A stretch of 35,594 bases of DNA from Pelomonas sp966111775 (GTDB taxonomy: Bacteria; Pseudomonadota; Gammaproteobacteria; Burkholderiales; Burkholderiaceae_C), in contig CBHWBD010000031.1 of assembly GCA_966111775.1 (NCBI GenBank), positions 1 to 35,594 on the forward strand, in the 5' to 3' direction. A model generated the notes under the pieces. That model did no database searches, had not been told where the DNA came from, and saw only the letters and a list, made by a program, of their open reading frames with translations. How positions within the stretch are numbered: the stretch's first letter is position 1; every line of letters starts with the position of its first letter. Position numbers and translations under genes: made by a program. Shown piece by piece: positions 23,329 through 31,771 of this stretch.

Positions 23329-23364
23329 ATTGATCCTCTTAGAAATTCGTGGTGCCTTCCCCAA

Positions 23365-23444
23365 CGGCTGCCATGGAGCCGGCTTTGCCGGGCCATCGGC
23401 AGCGCCCCCTTGAGGGGGCCGGCGAAGCCGGTAGGGGGTGGGCT
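23365..23444. repeat. REP-like intergenic hairpin element, copy A
   Basis: This 80-bp element matches copy B (27581-27660) at 72 of 80 positions by eye. It contains three hairpins in a row: CCGGC-TTT-GCCGG, CCCCC-TTGA-GGGGG and CCGGC-GAA-GCCGG. The first and third can also pair with each other. It starts one base after the end of the binding-protein gene (stop at 23446, minus strand) and lies upstream of dcd. Confidence 0.85.
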
Positions 23445-23445
23445 G

Positions 23446-25005
23446 TCATCGGGGAAGAACCCCGTCGAGATAGATGCCGCCGTCCAGGTCCAGGATGAAA
23501 CCCTTGACCGCCGCGCGCTCGGGCACGGCGATGCGGCCGTTGGCAATGACGGTCCAGGGCAGCTCCTGCATGGCGATGCGCTGGGCCTTGGCGTAGAGGG
23601 CCTTGCGGTCTTCCTGCTTGAGGGCCTGGCGGGCCTCGACCAGCAGTTTGTCGTAGGCCGGGTTGCACCAGAAGCTGCCGCTGGCCGAGCCACAGGCGAG
23701 CTGGCCGAAGGTGTTGGCGGGTTCCGGGTCGCCGTTCCAGCCACTCAGGGCGGCGTCATGCTCGCCGGCGTCGATGCGGCGCAGGTACTCGCCCCACTCG
23801 TAGGTGACGATGCGCGCCGTCACGCCCACCTTGGCCCAGTCCGACTGGATCATCTGCGCCATGCGCTGGCCGTTGGGGTTGTAGGCGCGCACGACGGGCA
23901 TGGCCCAGAGCGTGATGTTCAGCGGCAGCACGCCGGCCTTTTCCAGCAGGGCCCGGGCCTTGGCCGGGTCATGGGGTGCTGCCTTCAGCGTCGCGTCGAA
24001 GGCCCAGTTGGCGGCCGGGATGTTGCTGGTGGCCAGGGTGCCGGCATCGCCGTAGACGGTGCGGACTATGGATCCCTTGTCGATGGCCATGTCCAGGGCC
24101 TGGCGCACCTCGACCTTGGCGAGGGCCGGACGCTTGGTGTTGTAGGCCAGCAGTCCGATGTTCATGCCGGGCGCGGTCGCGAGCTTGATGGCCGGATCCT
24201 TCTTCAGCTCGTCGAGCTCCGCCGGACCGACGGGTGCGGCGATGTCGCACTCGTCGCGCTTGAGGCGCTGGGCACGCACGCTGGCGTCGGTCGTGATGGC
24301 GAAGACCAACTGGTCGGCACGCGGCCGCTCGTCCTTGCGCCACCAGCTAGGGTGCCTCACGTAGCGGATGACGCTGTCGGCACGAAAGCTCTTGAACTGG
24401 AAGGGGCCGGTGCCGACGGGCATCTGCGCGATGCGCTGCGGCGTGCCGGCCTTGAGCAGCTGGTTGCCGAGCTCCGCAGACTGGATCATCGTGAACGCAA
24501 AGCTCAGTGCCGACAGGAAGGAGGCGTCGCGCTCGGCCAGCGTGATGCGCACCTGGTGCTCGCCCAGCTTCTCGACCTTGGTGATGAGCTTTTCCCAGCC
24601 GAAGGAGACGACATAGGGCGACACGTTCGGAAAGGCCTTGGCGAACACGCTGTCACGGCTGAGCAGGCGGCCGAAGGTGAAGAGCACGTCGTCGGCATTG
24701 AACTCGCGCGTCGGCTTGAAGCCCTCGACCGTGTGCCAACTCACGCCGCGGCGCAGCTCGAAGGTGTAGGCCAGTCCGTCGGGGCTCAGCGTCCAGCTGG
24801 TGGCCAGGCCGGGAATGAGCTGGTCGGTGCCGTGCTTGACCTCGATGAGGGTGCTGAAGATGGGCAGGTGGGCGACATGGTCGATGCCGCTGTCGGTCAT
24901 CGCCGGGTCGAAGGTCTTGGGGCTGCCCGCGGCGCAGAAGCGCAGCGTGGTGTCGGCCTGCGCGATCAGCGGCAGGGCCAGCAGCAGCGCAGCCAGCCAC
25001 CTCAC
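23446..25005 (-). CDS. Peptide/nickel-type ABC transporter substrate-binding protein
   Basis: The protein is 519 aa, starting at GTG 25005 inside the stop codon of the amidohydrolase gene (GTGA overlap). The signal peptide covers residues 1-17 (MRWLAALLLALPLIAQA). The SBP_bac_5 (DppA/OppA-type) domain fills the rest: CAAGSPKTFDPAMTDSG, then LATSWTLSPDGLAYTFELR, then MPVGTGPFQFKSF, and near the end DAALSGWNGDPEPANTF. It binds a peptide or similar solute in the periplasm. No permease or ATPase gene is nearby, so it is an orphan subunit using a distant transporter or acting as a receptor. Its coupling to a secreted amidohydrolase suggests it captures that enzyme's product or substrate. Confidence 0.9.
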   Translation of the reverse strand: MRWLAALLLALPLIAQADTTLRFCAAGSPKTFDPAMTDSGIDHVAHLPIFSTLIEVKHGTDQLIPGLATSWTLSPDGLAYTFELRRGVSWHTVEGFKPTREFNADDVLFTFGRLLSRDSVFAKAFPNVSPYVVSFGWEKLITKVEKLGEHQVRITLAERDASFLSALSFAFTMIQSAELGNQLLKAGTPQRIAQMPVGTGPFQFKSFRADSVIRYVRHPSWWRKDERPRADQLVFAITTDASVRAQRLKRDECDIAAPVGPAELDELKKDPAIKLATAPGMNIGLLAYNTKRPALAKVEVRQALDMAIDKGSIVRTVYGDAGTLATSNIPAANWAFDATLKAAPHDPAKARALLEKAGVLPLNITLWAMPVVRAYNPNGQRMAQMIQSDWAKVGVTARIVTYEWGEYLRRIDAGEHDAALSGWNGDPEPANTFGQLACGSASGSFWCNPAYDKLLVEARQALKQEDRKALYAKAQRIAMQELPWTVIANGRIAVPERAAVKGFILDLDGGIYLDGVLPR

Positions 25006-27008
25006 TTGACCACCTCGGCCGACGGCACAAAGGGCAGGATGCCCATGGTCTGGTACAGCGCCGAAGGCGACAGCGCCTGCCCACCCTTGATGACGAGCGC
25101 GATGCGGCGGATGGCGCGGATGTCGGCCACCGGGTTGCCGTCCACCAGCACCAGGTCGGCCCGCTTGCCGCGTTCGATGCTGCCGATCTCGCTCAGGCGG
25201 TCGCTGTACTTGGCACCGTTCCAGGTCGCGATCTTCAGCGCCTGGGCGGCCGGGATGCCGGCCTGCACATAGAGCTCCAGCTCGCGCTGGAAGGCGAAGC
25301 CCGGCGTCGCGTCGGTGCCCGCCACCAGCGGAATGCCGGCGGTGTGCATGCGGCGCAGCAGGTCCATCATGACCTTCCAGCTGGCGCCCCAGCGCTTGGC
25401 CTTGACATCGTCCATGTCGACCTCGGCCGACAGATAGCCGCGCTGCACGACGGCCGGCAGATTGGCCGCCACCATCACATAGCTGGGGCTGGGCTGGCCC
25501 TGGCGCTGGGTGTAGGTGGCCTCGAAGGCCGTCATCGTCGCGTCGACGACGGTGCCCTTCTTCTTCAGCAGGGCGATGAAGTCCTGGGTGCGGCGGTCGT
25601 TGAGCTTGAGGTCGGCGGCCTTGTCGCCCACCAGGTTGAAGCGCAGCAGGGTGCGGGTGTCATCGCCCTTGCCGACCAGGAAGTTCAGCGTCACCTGGTT
25701 GATGTGGTGCAGTTCGTCGTAGCCCGCCTCGACGGCCTGGCGCGCCGTCATGAAGGCCGGCACATGGCCACCGGTGCGCAGGCTTAAGCTCCGTGCATGG
25801 GCCACCATGGGCTTGACCCATTCGGGGCGGATGGAGTTGTAGAGCTTGAGCTGGCGGTAGCCATGGGCCGCGTACCAGTCGATGGCGGCCAGCGCCTCGG
25901 GCAGGCTGTCGGGCACGAAGTCGGCCTGCGACGAGAACGGGCTCTTGCCCTCGATGAAGCCATTGGCCGCGACACGCGGGCCCAGGATTTCGCCGCGCTC
26001 GATGCGGCCGCGCAACTCGGCCAGGTCGGCATTGCTGTTGCCCACGTCGCGCACCGACGTCACGCCCGAGGCCAGGTTGAGCAGCAGCGCGCTGGCGTCC
26101 AGGTGGGCATGCATGTCGATGAAGCCGGGCAGCAGGGTGCGGCCCTTGCCGCTGATGCGCTGCTCCGGCGCGGCGTCGGCCAAGCTGCCGGGCTTGGCGA
26201 TGAAGGCGATGCGGCCCTCGAACAGATAGACGTCGGACGGCCCGCGCAGCACGGCGGCCTGCGAGTCGAACCAGCGCACGCCTTCGATGACGGTGAGGCC
26301 GGGCAGAGGCTTGGGCAGTTCGGTGGCGAGCTTTTGCAGCCGCGCGACCTGGGCGGCCTTCTGCGCGTCGGCCAGCCGTTCCATCTCGGCCTCGAAGCCT
26401 TGCAGCAGCGTGCCGCCCCAACCCGGCGAGACCTGGGCGAACAAGCCGTGGTTGTCCTCGCGCAACCAGAGGTAGCTGGGGTCGAGGTCGAAGCCCTCGA
26501 TTGCGTAGAGGCCCACCTCGAAGCTGGCACCGGCCGGCTTCAAGGTCTGCACACGCTCGATCGAGATCTGGCCCACCGGCAGGGCGCCGGCGCGATGGCC
26601 GGGTCGCTGCAGCAGGGTCTTGGCCAGCCGGCCGGCCCAGGCCGGCGTCCCCTGCACGGGCAAGTAGACGAGATCGCGCCCCAGGCCGGGCTTGTCGCCC
26701 TGGTCCACGGGTGAGCGCCAGCTGGCCCGGCCGTCCTTGAACTCGAAGTTCTCGGCTATGCGCGCGCCGTAGGTGGACACGCCCTCGGTGCGGTAGCTCA
26801 GCCAGGCGCCGTCGGGCGCGAACTCCAGCACTTCCTTCTGGTCCGGGCCACGGCCGTTGTTGCGGTAGCTGTGGTCGGTCTCCATGCGGGTGGCCGTCTC
26901 ATTGACCAAGAGGCGCCCACAGCTGACCTTGGCGCACATCACCGTGTAGGTCTCGGCCTGGGCGGCGCCCGCCAGCAGCAGCGCGATCAACGGGGGGAGC
27001 AACTTCAT
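25002..27008 (-). CDS. Exported amidohydrolase-family protein
   Basis: The protein is 668 aa from ATG 27008; AAGGGA lies upstream. The signal peptide is MKLLPPLIALLLAGAAQA. Residues ~20-230 form an N-terminal region I do not recognise. The amidohydrolase domain begins near 260 and has the metal motif HAH in GFIDMHAHLDASALL (about 310), later His residues in GGHVPAF and ELHHINQ, and the metal-ligand Asp in AGTDATPGF (about 585). This is the imidazolonepropionase/prolidase-like branch of the family, often exported in these bacteria. It hydrolyses amide or dipeptide-like bonds; the substrate is unknown. The stop is coupled to the binding-protein gene. Confidence 0.85.
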   Translation of the reverse strand: MKLLPPLIALLLAGAAQAETYTVMCAKVSCGRLLVNETATRMETDHSYRNNGRGPDQKEVLEFAPDGAWLSYRTEGVSTYGARIAENFEFKDGRASWRSPVDQGDKPGLGRDLVYLPVQGTPAWAGRLAKTLLQRPGHRAGALPVGQISIERVQTLKPAGASFEVGLYAIEGFDLDPSYLWLREDNHGLFAQVSPGWGGTLLQGFEAEMERLADAQKAAQVARLQKLATELPKPLPGLTVIEGVRWFDSQAAVLRGPSDVYLFEGRIAFIAKPGSLADAAPEQRISGKGRTLLPGFIDMHAHLDASALLLNLASGVTSVRDVGNSNADLAELRGRIERGEILGPRVAANGFIEGKSPFSSQADFVPDSLPEALAAIDWYAAHGYRQLKLYNSIRPEWVKPMVAHARSLSLRTGGHVPAFMTARQAVEAGYDELHHINQVTLNFLVGKGDDTRTLLRFNLVGDKAADLKLNDRRTQDFIALLKKKGTVVDATMTAFEATYTQRQGQPSPSYVMVAANLPAVVQRGYLSAEVDMDDVKAKRWGASWKVMMDLLRRMHTAGIPLVAGTDATPGFAFQRELELYVQAGIPAAQALKIATWNGAKYSDRLSEIGSIERGKRADLVLVDGNPVADIRAIRRIALVIKGGQALSPSALYQTMGILPFVPSAEVVK

Positions 27009-27045
27009 GGACACGATCCCTTCAGGTACCGGAGTGGCGCGGACT

Positions 27046-27522
27046 TTACTGACGTGCCCGGGCTATGGAGGCGACGCCCCTGTTGGCCAGCATGTCGGCC
27101 CGCTCGTTGCCGGGGTCGCCGGCATGGCCCTTGACCCAGCGCCAGTCCACCGTGTGCAGCTTGCGCAGCGCGTCCAGGCGCTGCCAGAGATCGGCGTTCT
27201 TGACCGGCTTGCCGTCGGCCGTCTTCCAGCCGCGGCGCTGCCAGTTGGTGATCCATTCGGTGATGCCCTTGCGGACGTATTCGCTGTCGAGATAGACGAT
27301 GACGTCGCAGCTGCGCTTGAGGGAGGCCAGGGCCTCGATGGGCGCTGTCAGCTCCATGCGGTTGTTGGTGGTGCTGGCCTCGCCGCCGAAGAGTTCCTTG
27401 TCGTGGCCGCCGCTGGACAGCCAGGCGCCCCAGCCGCCGGGACCGGGGTTGCCCTTGCAGGCGCCGTCGGTGTAGATGGTGACCTGGGGCTTCTTGATGG
27501 CCAAAGGCGTTTTGTCTGTCAT
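27046..27522 (-). CDS. rnhA: Ribonuclease HI
   Basis: The protein is 158 aa. All catalytic residues are in place: D19 (YTDGACKGNPGPGGWG), E57 (NNRMELTAP), D79 (YLDSEYV), H133 (VKGHAG) and D143 (NERADMLA). It cleaves the RNA strand of RNA-DNA hybrids in R-loops and primers, with two metal ions. The length is that of bacterial RNase HI with its basic protrusion (NWQRRGWKTADGKPVKN). It lies next to a YafS-like methyltransferase, gloB and mltD, the neighbours it also has in E. coli. The amidohydrolase gene starts 37 bases after its stop. Confidence 0.97.
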   Translation of the reverse strand: MTDKTPLAIKKPQVTIYTDGACKGNPGPGGWGAWLSSGGHDKELFGGEASTTNNRMELTAPIEALASLKRSCDVIVYLDSEYVRKGITEWITNWQRRGWKTADGKPVKNADLWQRLDALRKLHTVDWRWVKGHAGDPGNERADMLANRGVASIARARQ

Positions 27523-27580
27523 TGCGAAAACCTGTTGTTGTTCTGGTGGCCTGATGGCCCCTCGGTAGGTAGCGACTCAG

Positions 27581-27660
27581 CGGCAGCCGTGGAACCGGCT
27601 TTGCCGGGCCACCAGCTGCGCCCCCTTGAGGGGGCCGGCGAAGCCGGTACGGGGTGGTCT
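27581..27660. repeat. REP-like intergenic hairpin element, copy B
   Basis: This is the second copy of the 80-bp element at 23365-23444, in the same orientation and with the same three hairpins. Differences cluster in the segment between the first two hairpins. It fills the gap between the methyltransferase stop (27659) and rnhA (start 27522). It overlaps the last two bases of the methyltransferase stop codon. Confidence 0.85.
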
Positions 27661-28390
27661 ATTTTCTTTTGTGACGGTTGTTCAGCGCGACGGCCGGCGC
27701 GGTCTTGGCCGCCATGCGCTTGTTCTTGGCCAGGCCGATCATGCGCATGCCCTGCACGCGCTTGACCGCCTGGATGAAATAGACGGCGCCCAGCACCGGC
27801 CACCAGCGCGAGCCGACGCCGTCGACCCAGCCCCAGCGCTGCAGCCAAGCCTCGGAACGCAGCGGCGGCCGGTAGACGCCGAAGCGCGCCGCCTCGACAT
27901 CGAAGCTCAAGAGCTTGAGCCAGTCGCGCATGCGCCAGTAGCCGATGAAGTCACCATCGCGCGGCAGATAAGGCTCGCCGCGACGCTTCAGGCGCCCCAG
28001 CTTCTGGCGCAGGCCCCAGAGGCTGGCCGGGTTCAGGCCGAAGACGATGAGCCGGCCTTCGGGGCGCAGCACACGCTCCACCTCGCGCAGCAACGCGTGG
28101 GCGTCGCAGGCCAGTTCCAGGGCGTGCGGCAGCAGCACGAGGTCCAGGCTGGCGCTCTCGAAAGGCAGGGCATCGAAGTCGCAGAGCAGATCGCGGCCGA
28201 CCAGCCAGCGGTGCGGCATGCGGTTGGTCAACAGACCGTCGAGTTCGGGCAAACCGAGCTGCAAGGCATGAAAGCCGAACAAGTCGATCACGGCCGCATC
28301 GACCTGGGCCTGTTCCCAGGCCAGCAGGTGGCGGCCGGGCGGGGTCTGCAACCAGGCTGCCAAATCTATACTCGGCGCTTTATCTGTCAT
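27659..28390 (-). CDS. YafS-like SAM-dependent methyltransferase
   Basis: The protein is 243 aa from ATG 28390 (MTDKAPSIDLAAWLQTPPG). It is a class I methyltransferase of the Methyltransf_11 type, although the glycine-rich SAM loop is poor (VIDLFGFHALQLGLPELDGL). The later motifs are clear: FDALPFESASLDLVLLPHAL, then LLREVERVLRPEGRLIVFGL. The C-terminus is basic (AKNKRMAAKTAP, NNRHKRK). Its position between rnhA and gloB corresponds to yafS in E. coli. The substrate is unknown. Only 12 bases separate its start from the gloB start, so each gene's promoter must lie within or near the other's coding sequence. Confidence 0.8.
   Translation of the reverse strand: MTDKAPSIDLAAWLQTPPGRHLLAWEQAQVDAAVIDLFGFHALQLGLPELDGLLTNRMPHRWLVGRDLLCDFDALPFESASLDLVLLPHALELACDAHALLREVERVLRPEGRLIVFGLNPASLWGLRQKLGRLKRRGEPYLPRDGDFIGYWRMRDWLKLLSFDVEAARFGVYRPPLRSEAWLQRWGWVDGVGSRWWPVLGAVYFIQAVKRVQGMRMIGLAKNKRMAAKTAPAVALNNRHKRK
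28367..28372 (+). promoter_or_regulatory. Candidate -10 box for gloB
   Basis: TATACT stands out in GC-rich surroundings, 30 bases before the chosen gloB start and inside the 5' coding end of the divergent methyltransferase. A transcript start near 28379 would give a short leader. No convincing -35 hexamer is seen at the proper distance. Confidence 0.45.
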
Positions 28391-28402
28391 GTGTTGGCGC
28401 CA

Positions 28403-29200
28403 TTGACGCATAACTGGACGCTCAGGCCGATTCCCGCCTTTGACGACAACTACCTCTGGCTGCTGGACAACGGCCGCGAGGCTGTCGTCGTCGATCCCGG
28501 GGATGCCGCGCCGGTGGCCGCGGCGCTCGATGCCCGGGGCCTGACGCTGGCGGGCATTCTATTGACCCACCACCACGGCGATCACGTCGGCGGTGTCGAC
28601 GCGCTGCGACCGCGCTTGGCAGGCCCCATCTACGGCCCCGTTCACGAGAAGCTGCCCGAGCCCGTGCAGCGCCTGCGCGGCGGCGACACGGTCGAGTTGC
28701 TGGGCCTCAAGTTCGCCGTCATGGACGTGCCCGGCCACACGGCCGGCCACATCGCCTATTTCGCCGCCGAAGTCCCCGGCGGCGACCCGCTGCTGTTCTG
28801 CGGCGACACCCTGTTCAGCGGCGGCTGCGGCCGCCTCTTCGAAGGCACGCCGGCGCAGATGCATGCCTCGCTGCAGTCGCTGGCCGCGCTGCCGCCCCAG
28901 ACGCGCGTCTGCTGCGCCCATGAATACACCCTGTCCAACCTGCGTTTCGCGCGCGAGGTGGACCCCGGCAACGCGGCCCTCGCCACCTATGCCGCCTGGT
29001 GCGAAACGGAGCGCGCCGCCGGCCGCCCGACGCTGCCGGGCCGCATCGGCAACGAGATTCGCATCAACCCTTTCCTGCGCTGTACCGAAGCCGCTCTGCG
29101 TGAGGCCGCCCGCCGCCACGCGCCCCTGAAACTCCCGGCCGCGCCCAGCCCGGTCGATGTGTTCGCGACCCTGCGCGAATGGAAGAACGGATTCCGATGA
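28403..29200 (+). CDS. gloB: Hydroxyacylglutathione hydrolase (glyoxalase II)
   Basis: The protein is 265 aa with the start placed at TTG 28403; GTG 28391 and TTG 28394 are in frame and cannot be excluded. No ATG is available at the N-terminus. The zinc motif is LTHHHGDHVGG (H56, H58, D60, H61), followed by VPGHTAGHIAY, GDTLFSGGCGRLFEG and CCAHEYTLSNLRFA. The C-terminal RINPFLRC segment contacts glutathione thioesters in GloB. It hydrolyses S-lactoylglutathione to D-lactate and glutathione, the second step of methylglyoxal detoxification. The stop overlaps the mltD start (ATGA). Confidence 0.95.
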   Translation: MTHNWTLRPIPAFDDNYLWLLDNGREAVVVDPGDAAPVAAALDARGLTLAGILLTHHHGDHVGGVDALRPRLAGPIYGPVHEKLPEPVQRLRGGDTVELLGLKFAVMDVPGHTAGHIAYFAAEVPGGDPLLFCGDTLFSGGCGRLFEGTPAQMHASLQSLAALPPQTRVCCAHEYTLSNLRFAREVDPGNAALATYAAWCETERAAGRPTLPGRIGNEIRINPFLRCTEAALREAARRHAPLKLPAAPSPVDVFATLREWKNGFR

Positions 29201-30780
29201 CACTGATTCACCGACTCTCGCCTGTGCTGCTCGCGGTCCTGCTGGCAGCTTGCGCCACCACCACCCCACCCGCGGAAGCGCCCGCGCCCGACACCCCCCT
29301 CTCCCCTCCCGCAGCCGCCGCTGTCGCCAGCGTCACGGCCGAAACCGCCGCGCCGGCAGCACCCGTGCGCGCCATGGCCGCCGAGCTGCTGGAAGACAAC
29401 CTGCGCCCCGGCGAGAAGATCGACCTCGACGGTCCCGACGTGAACGCCGACCTGTGGGCCCGCGTGCGCAAGGGCTTCCAGCTGCAGGACCTGGACGACG
29501 ACTGGGTGCGCAAGGCCGAGGCCTGGTACAGCGCCCGCCCCGACTACGTCGAGCGCATGACGACGCGCGGCAGCCGCTACCTCTTCCACATCATGGAGGA
29601 AGTCGAGAAGCGCAACATGCCGGCCGAGCTGGCCCTGCTGCCCTTCGTCGAAAGCGCCTTCGTGACGCATGCCGTGTCGTCGGCCAAGGCCACCGGCATG
29701 TGGCAGTTCATGCCCGCCACCGGCCGCGACTTCGACCTGAAGCAGAACATCTTCCGCGACGACCGCCGCGACGTGCTCGCGTCCACCCGCGCCGCCCTCG
29801 ACTATCTTGGCCGCCTCTACAAGATGTTCGGCGACTGGCATCTGGCCCTGGCCGCCTACAACTGGGGCCCGGGCAATGTGCAGAAGGCCGTGGCGCGCAA
29901 CCTGAAGGCTGGCCTGCCGACCGACTACGCCAGCCTCAAGATCCCCGACGAGACGCGCTACTACGTGCCCAAGCTGCAGGCCGTGAAGAACATCGTCTTC
30001 GCGCCGGACCGCTATGCGCTGGCCCTGCCGGTGGTGGCCAACCACCCCTACTTCCTCAGCGTCAAGATCGAGCGCGACATCGACGTGGCCCTGGCCGCCC
30101 AGTTCGCCGGCATCTCGCTGGAGACCTTCCAGCAGTTCAACCCGCAGATGAACAAGCCGGTCATCCTGGCCGCGGCCACCTCCCAGGTGCTGCTGCCGTT
30201 CGACCAGGCCAGCGCCTTCGCCGAGAACCTCGCCCGCCACAACGGTCCCATGGCCAGCTGGACGGCCTGGGTCGTGCCCAAGACCATGAGCCCGGGCGAG
30301 GCCGCCAAGCGCAATGGCATGAGCGAAGCCCTGCTGCGCGACATCAACAAGATCCCGCCCAAGATGCTGGTGAAGGGCGGCTCCACGCTGCTGGTGCCGC
30401 GCGGCGAGAACATCATGGCCGACGTCTCCGAGCGCCTGGCCGACAACGCCAGTCTCAACCTCGCCCCCGACGCGCCGCCACCGGGACATCTCAGGCGCGT
30501 CAGCCTCAAGGCGGGCAAGGCAGACACCGTGGCCAGCATCGCCGCGCGCTACAAGGTCAAGACCGAGCAGGTCGCGCAGTGGAACAAGCTGGCCGCCAAC
30601 GGCCGCTTCAAGCCGGGCCAGGCCATCGTCGTCTACACCGCCAACACGCCCGCCAAGGCACCCGTGGCCAAGAACACGACGGCACCGGCCAAGCCCGTGA
30701 AGGTTGCCGCAGCCAAGCCGCAGCCCAAGGCCAAGGTGGCCGGCAGGGGCCGCACCGTGGTGGCAGCGGCAGCGCCCTGA
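29197..30780 (+). CDS. mltD: Membrane-bound lytic murein transglycosylase D
   Basis: The protein is 527 aa from ATG 29197, which overlaps the gloB stop. The lipoprotein signal ends in LLAAC (C19). A Pro/Ala-rich stretch (22-60) is followed by the SLT domain (about 115-260): catalytic E152 in LLPFVESAF, KATGMWQFMPATGRDF, and LALAAYNWGPGNVQKAV. LysM-like domains follow near 365-410 and 430-480 (for example VASIAARYKVKTEQVAQWNK). It cleaves peptidoglycan glycan strands, producing 1,6-anhydromuropeptides, from the outer membrane. Its length exceeds E. coli MltD (452 aa) slightly because of linkers and a Lys/Ala/Pro-rich tail. Confidence 0.93.
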   Translation: MTLIHRLSPVLLAVLLAACATTTPPAEAPAPDTPLSPPAAAAVASVTAETAAPAAPVRAMAAELLEDNLRPGEKIDLDGPDVNADLWARVRKGFQLQDLDDDWVRKAEAWYSARPDYVERMTTRGSRYLFHIMEEVEKRNMPAELALLPFVESAFVTHAVSSAKATGMWQFMPATGRDFDLKQNIFRDDRRDVLASTRAALDYLGRLYKMFGDWHLALAAYNWGPGNVQKAVARNLKAGLPTDYASLKIPDETRYYVPKLQAVKNIVFAPDRYALALPVVANHPYFLSVKIERDIDVALAAQFAGISLETFQQFNPQMNKPVILAAATSQVLLPFDQASAFAENLARHNGPMASWTAWVVPKTMSPGEAAKRNGMSEALLRDINKIPPKMLVKGGSTLLVPRGENIMADVSERLADNASLNLAPDAPPPGHLRRVSLKAGKADTVASIAARYKVKTEQVAQWNKLAANGRFKPGQAIVVYTANTPAKAPVAKNTTAPAKPVKVAAAKPQPKAKVAGRGRTVVAAAAP

Positions 30781-30781
30781 G

Positions 30782-31174
30782 CTAGCGAACCAGGAACAGC
30801 GCCACGCAGGCCGCCAGGCCTGCGATCCACAGCGTGGAGCGCAGCGACGCCTTGTCGGCCACATAGGCCGCGATGAAGCCCAGGCGCAGGGCCAGGAAGC
30901 CCAGGGCCAGCAGGTCCACCGTCGATTGAGCTGCCTGGTGCTGAGCCGCGACAAAGAGCCCGGCGATGAAGATCGGCAGGGCCTCCCAGCTGTTGGCCTG
31001 GGCCGCATTGGCGCGCGCCTGCCAGCCGTCCAGCTTCGCCAGCCACTCACGCGGCTGGTTGTTGTCGAAGCCGCCCTCGCGCCGGCGCTTGCCGAAGCCC
31101 TTGGACTTGGCCATCAGGGCGCAGCCCATGGGCAGCAGGCAAACCACAAGCAGGCAGAACTGGGCAATCGTCAT
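30782..31174 (-). CDS. MAPEG family membrane protein
   Basis: The protein is 130 aa with four predicted membrane segments. MAPEG features include the first segment, the basic loop (AKSKGFGKRRREGGFDNNQPREW), then RANAAQANSWEALPIF, where the family has its conserved N-x-x-E-x-x-P motif. The family includes glutathione- and eicosanoid-linked enzymes; bacterial members are mostly uncharacterised. The gene follows recR by 12 bases, with GGAG between the two, so it is the last gene of the dnaX operon. It ends one base from the convergent mltD stop. Confidence 0.85.
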   Translation of the reverse strand: MTIAQFCLLVVCLLPMGCALMAKSKGFGKRRREGGFDNNQPREWLAKLDGWQARANAAQANSWEALPIFIAGLFVAAQHQAAQSTVDLLALGFLALRLGFIAAYVADKASLRSTLWIAGLAACVALFLVR

Positions 31175-31186
31175 CGGATCTCCTCC

Positions 31187-31768
31187 TCAGCGCCGGTCGC
31201 TGAGCGCATGGGCAATGGTGCCCAGGTCCACATATTCGAGTTCGCTGCCCACCGGCACGCCGCGCGCGAGCCGCGTCGACTTGATGCCGCGCGCGCGCAG
31301 CGCCTCGGCCAGTACATGGGCGGTGGCCTCGCCCTCGGCAGTGAAGCTGGTGGCGAGGATGACCTCATCGACGCCCTCCTCGCTCGCCCGTGCCAGCAGT
31401 TCGGGCGCGCCGATCTGGCGCGTGCCGACGCCGTCGAGCGGGCTCAGACGGCCCAGCAGCACGAAGTAGTAGCCGCGGTAGGAGGCGGTGCGCTCCAGCG
31501 CCGCCTGGTCGGCCGGCGTCTCGACCACACAGAGCAGGCGCGCGTCGCGCTCGGCATCGGCGCAGACGCTGCAGATCGGCGTCTCGCTGAAGGTGTGGCA
31601 GCGCTCGCAATGCTTGATGCGCTCGCCGGCCGACGTGAGCGCCTCGGCCAGGCGCGGCATGGCCAGCCTGTCGTGTTGCAGCAGGTGGTAGGCCATGCGC
31701 TGGGCCGATTTCTGGCCAACGCCGGGCAGGCGCTTGAGCGCCTCGATGAGGGTCTCGAGCGCCGTCAA
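31187..31768 (-). CDS. recR: Recombination mediator protein RecR
   Basis: The protein is 193 aa from TTG 31768, three bases after the ybaB stop; no ATG exists at the N-terminus. The order of domains is complete: helix-hairpin-helix (LKRLPGVGQKSAQRMAYHLL), a zinc finger (C54, C57, C66, C69), and a Toprim domain (LLCVVETPADQAALER, then GRLSPLDGVG). The C-terminus carries RLARGVPVGSELEYVD. RecR works with RecF and RecO to load RecA on SSB-coated gaps. The dnaX-ybaB-recR order is conserved in most bacteria. Confidence 0.97.
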   Translation of the reverse strand: MTALETLIEALKRLPGVGQKSAQRMAYHLLQHDRLAMPRLAEALTSAGERIKHCERCHTFSETPICSVCADAERDARLLCVVETPADQAALERTASYRGYYFVLLGRLSPLDGVGTRQIGAPELLARASEEGVDEVILATSFTAEGEATAHVLAEALRARGIKSTRLARGVPVGSELEYVDLGTIAHALSDRR

Positions 31769-31771
31769 GGT

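Noticed and set aside
23149..25272. Long plus-strand frame opposite dcd and the binding protein
   Set aside because: It spans several real minus-strand genes and a repeat element, and has no recognisable domain.
28987..31050. Long minus-strand frame opposite gloB and mltD
   Set aside because: It is antisense shadow of two well-supported genes, and the predicted protein is low-complexity.
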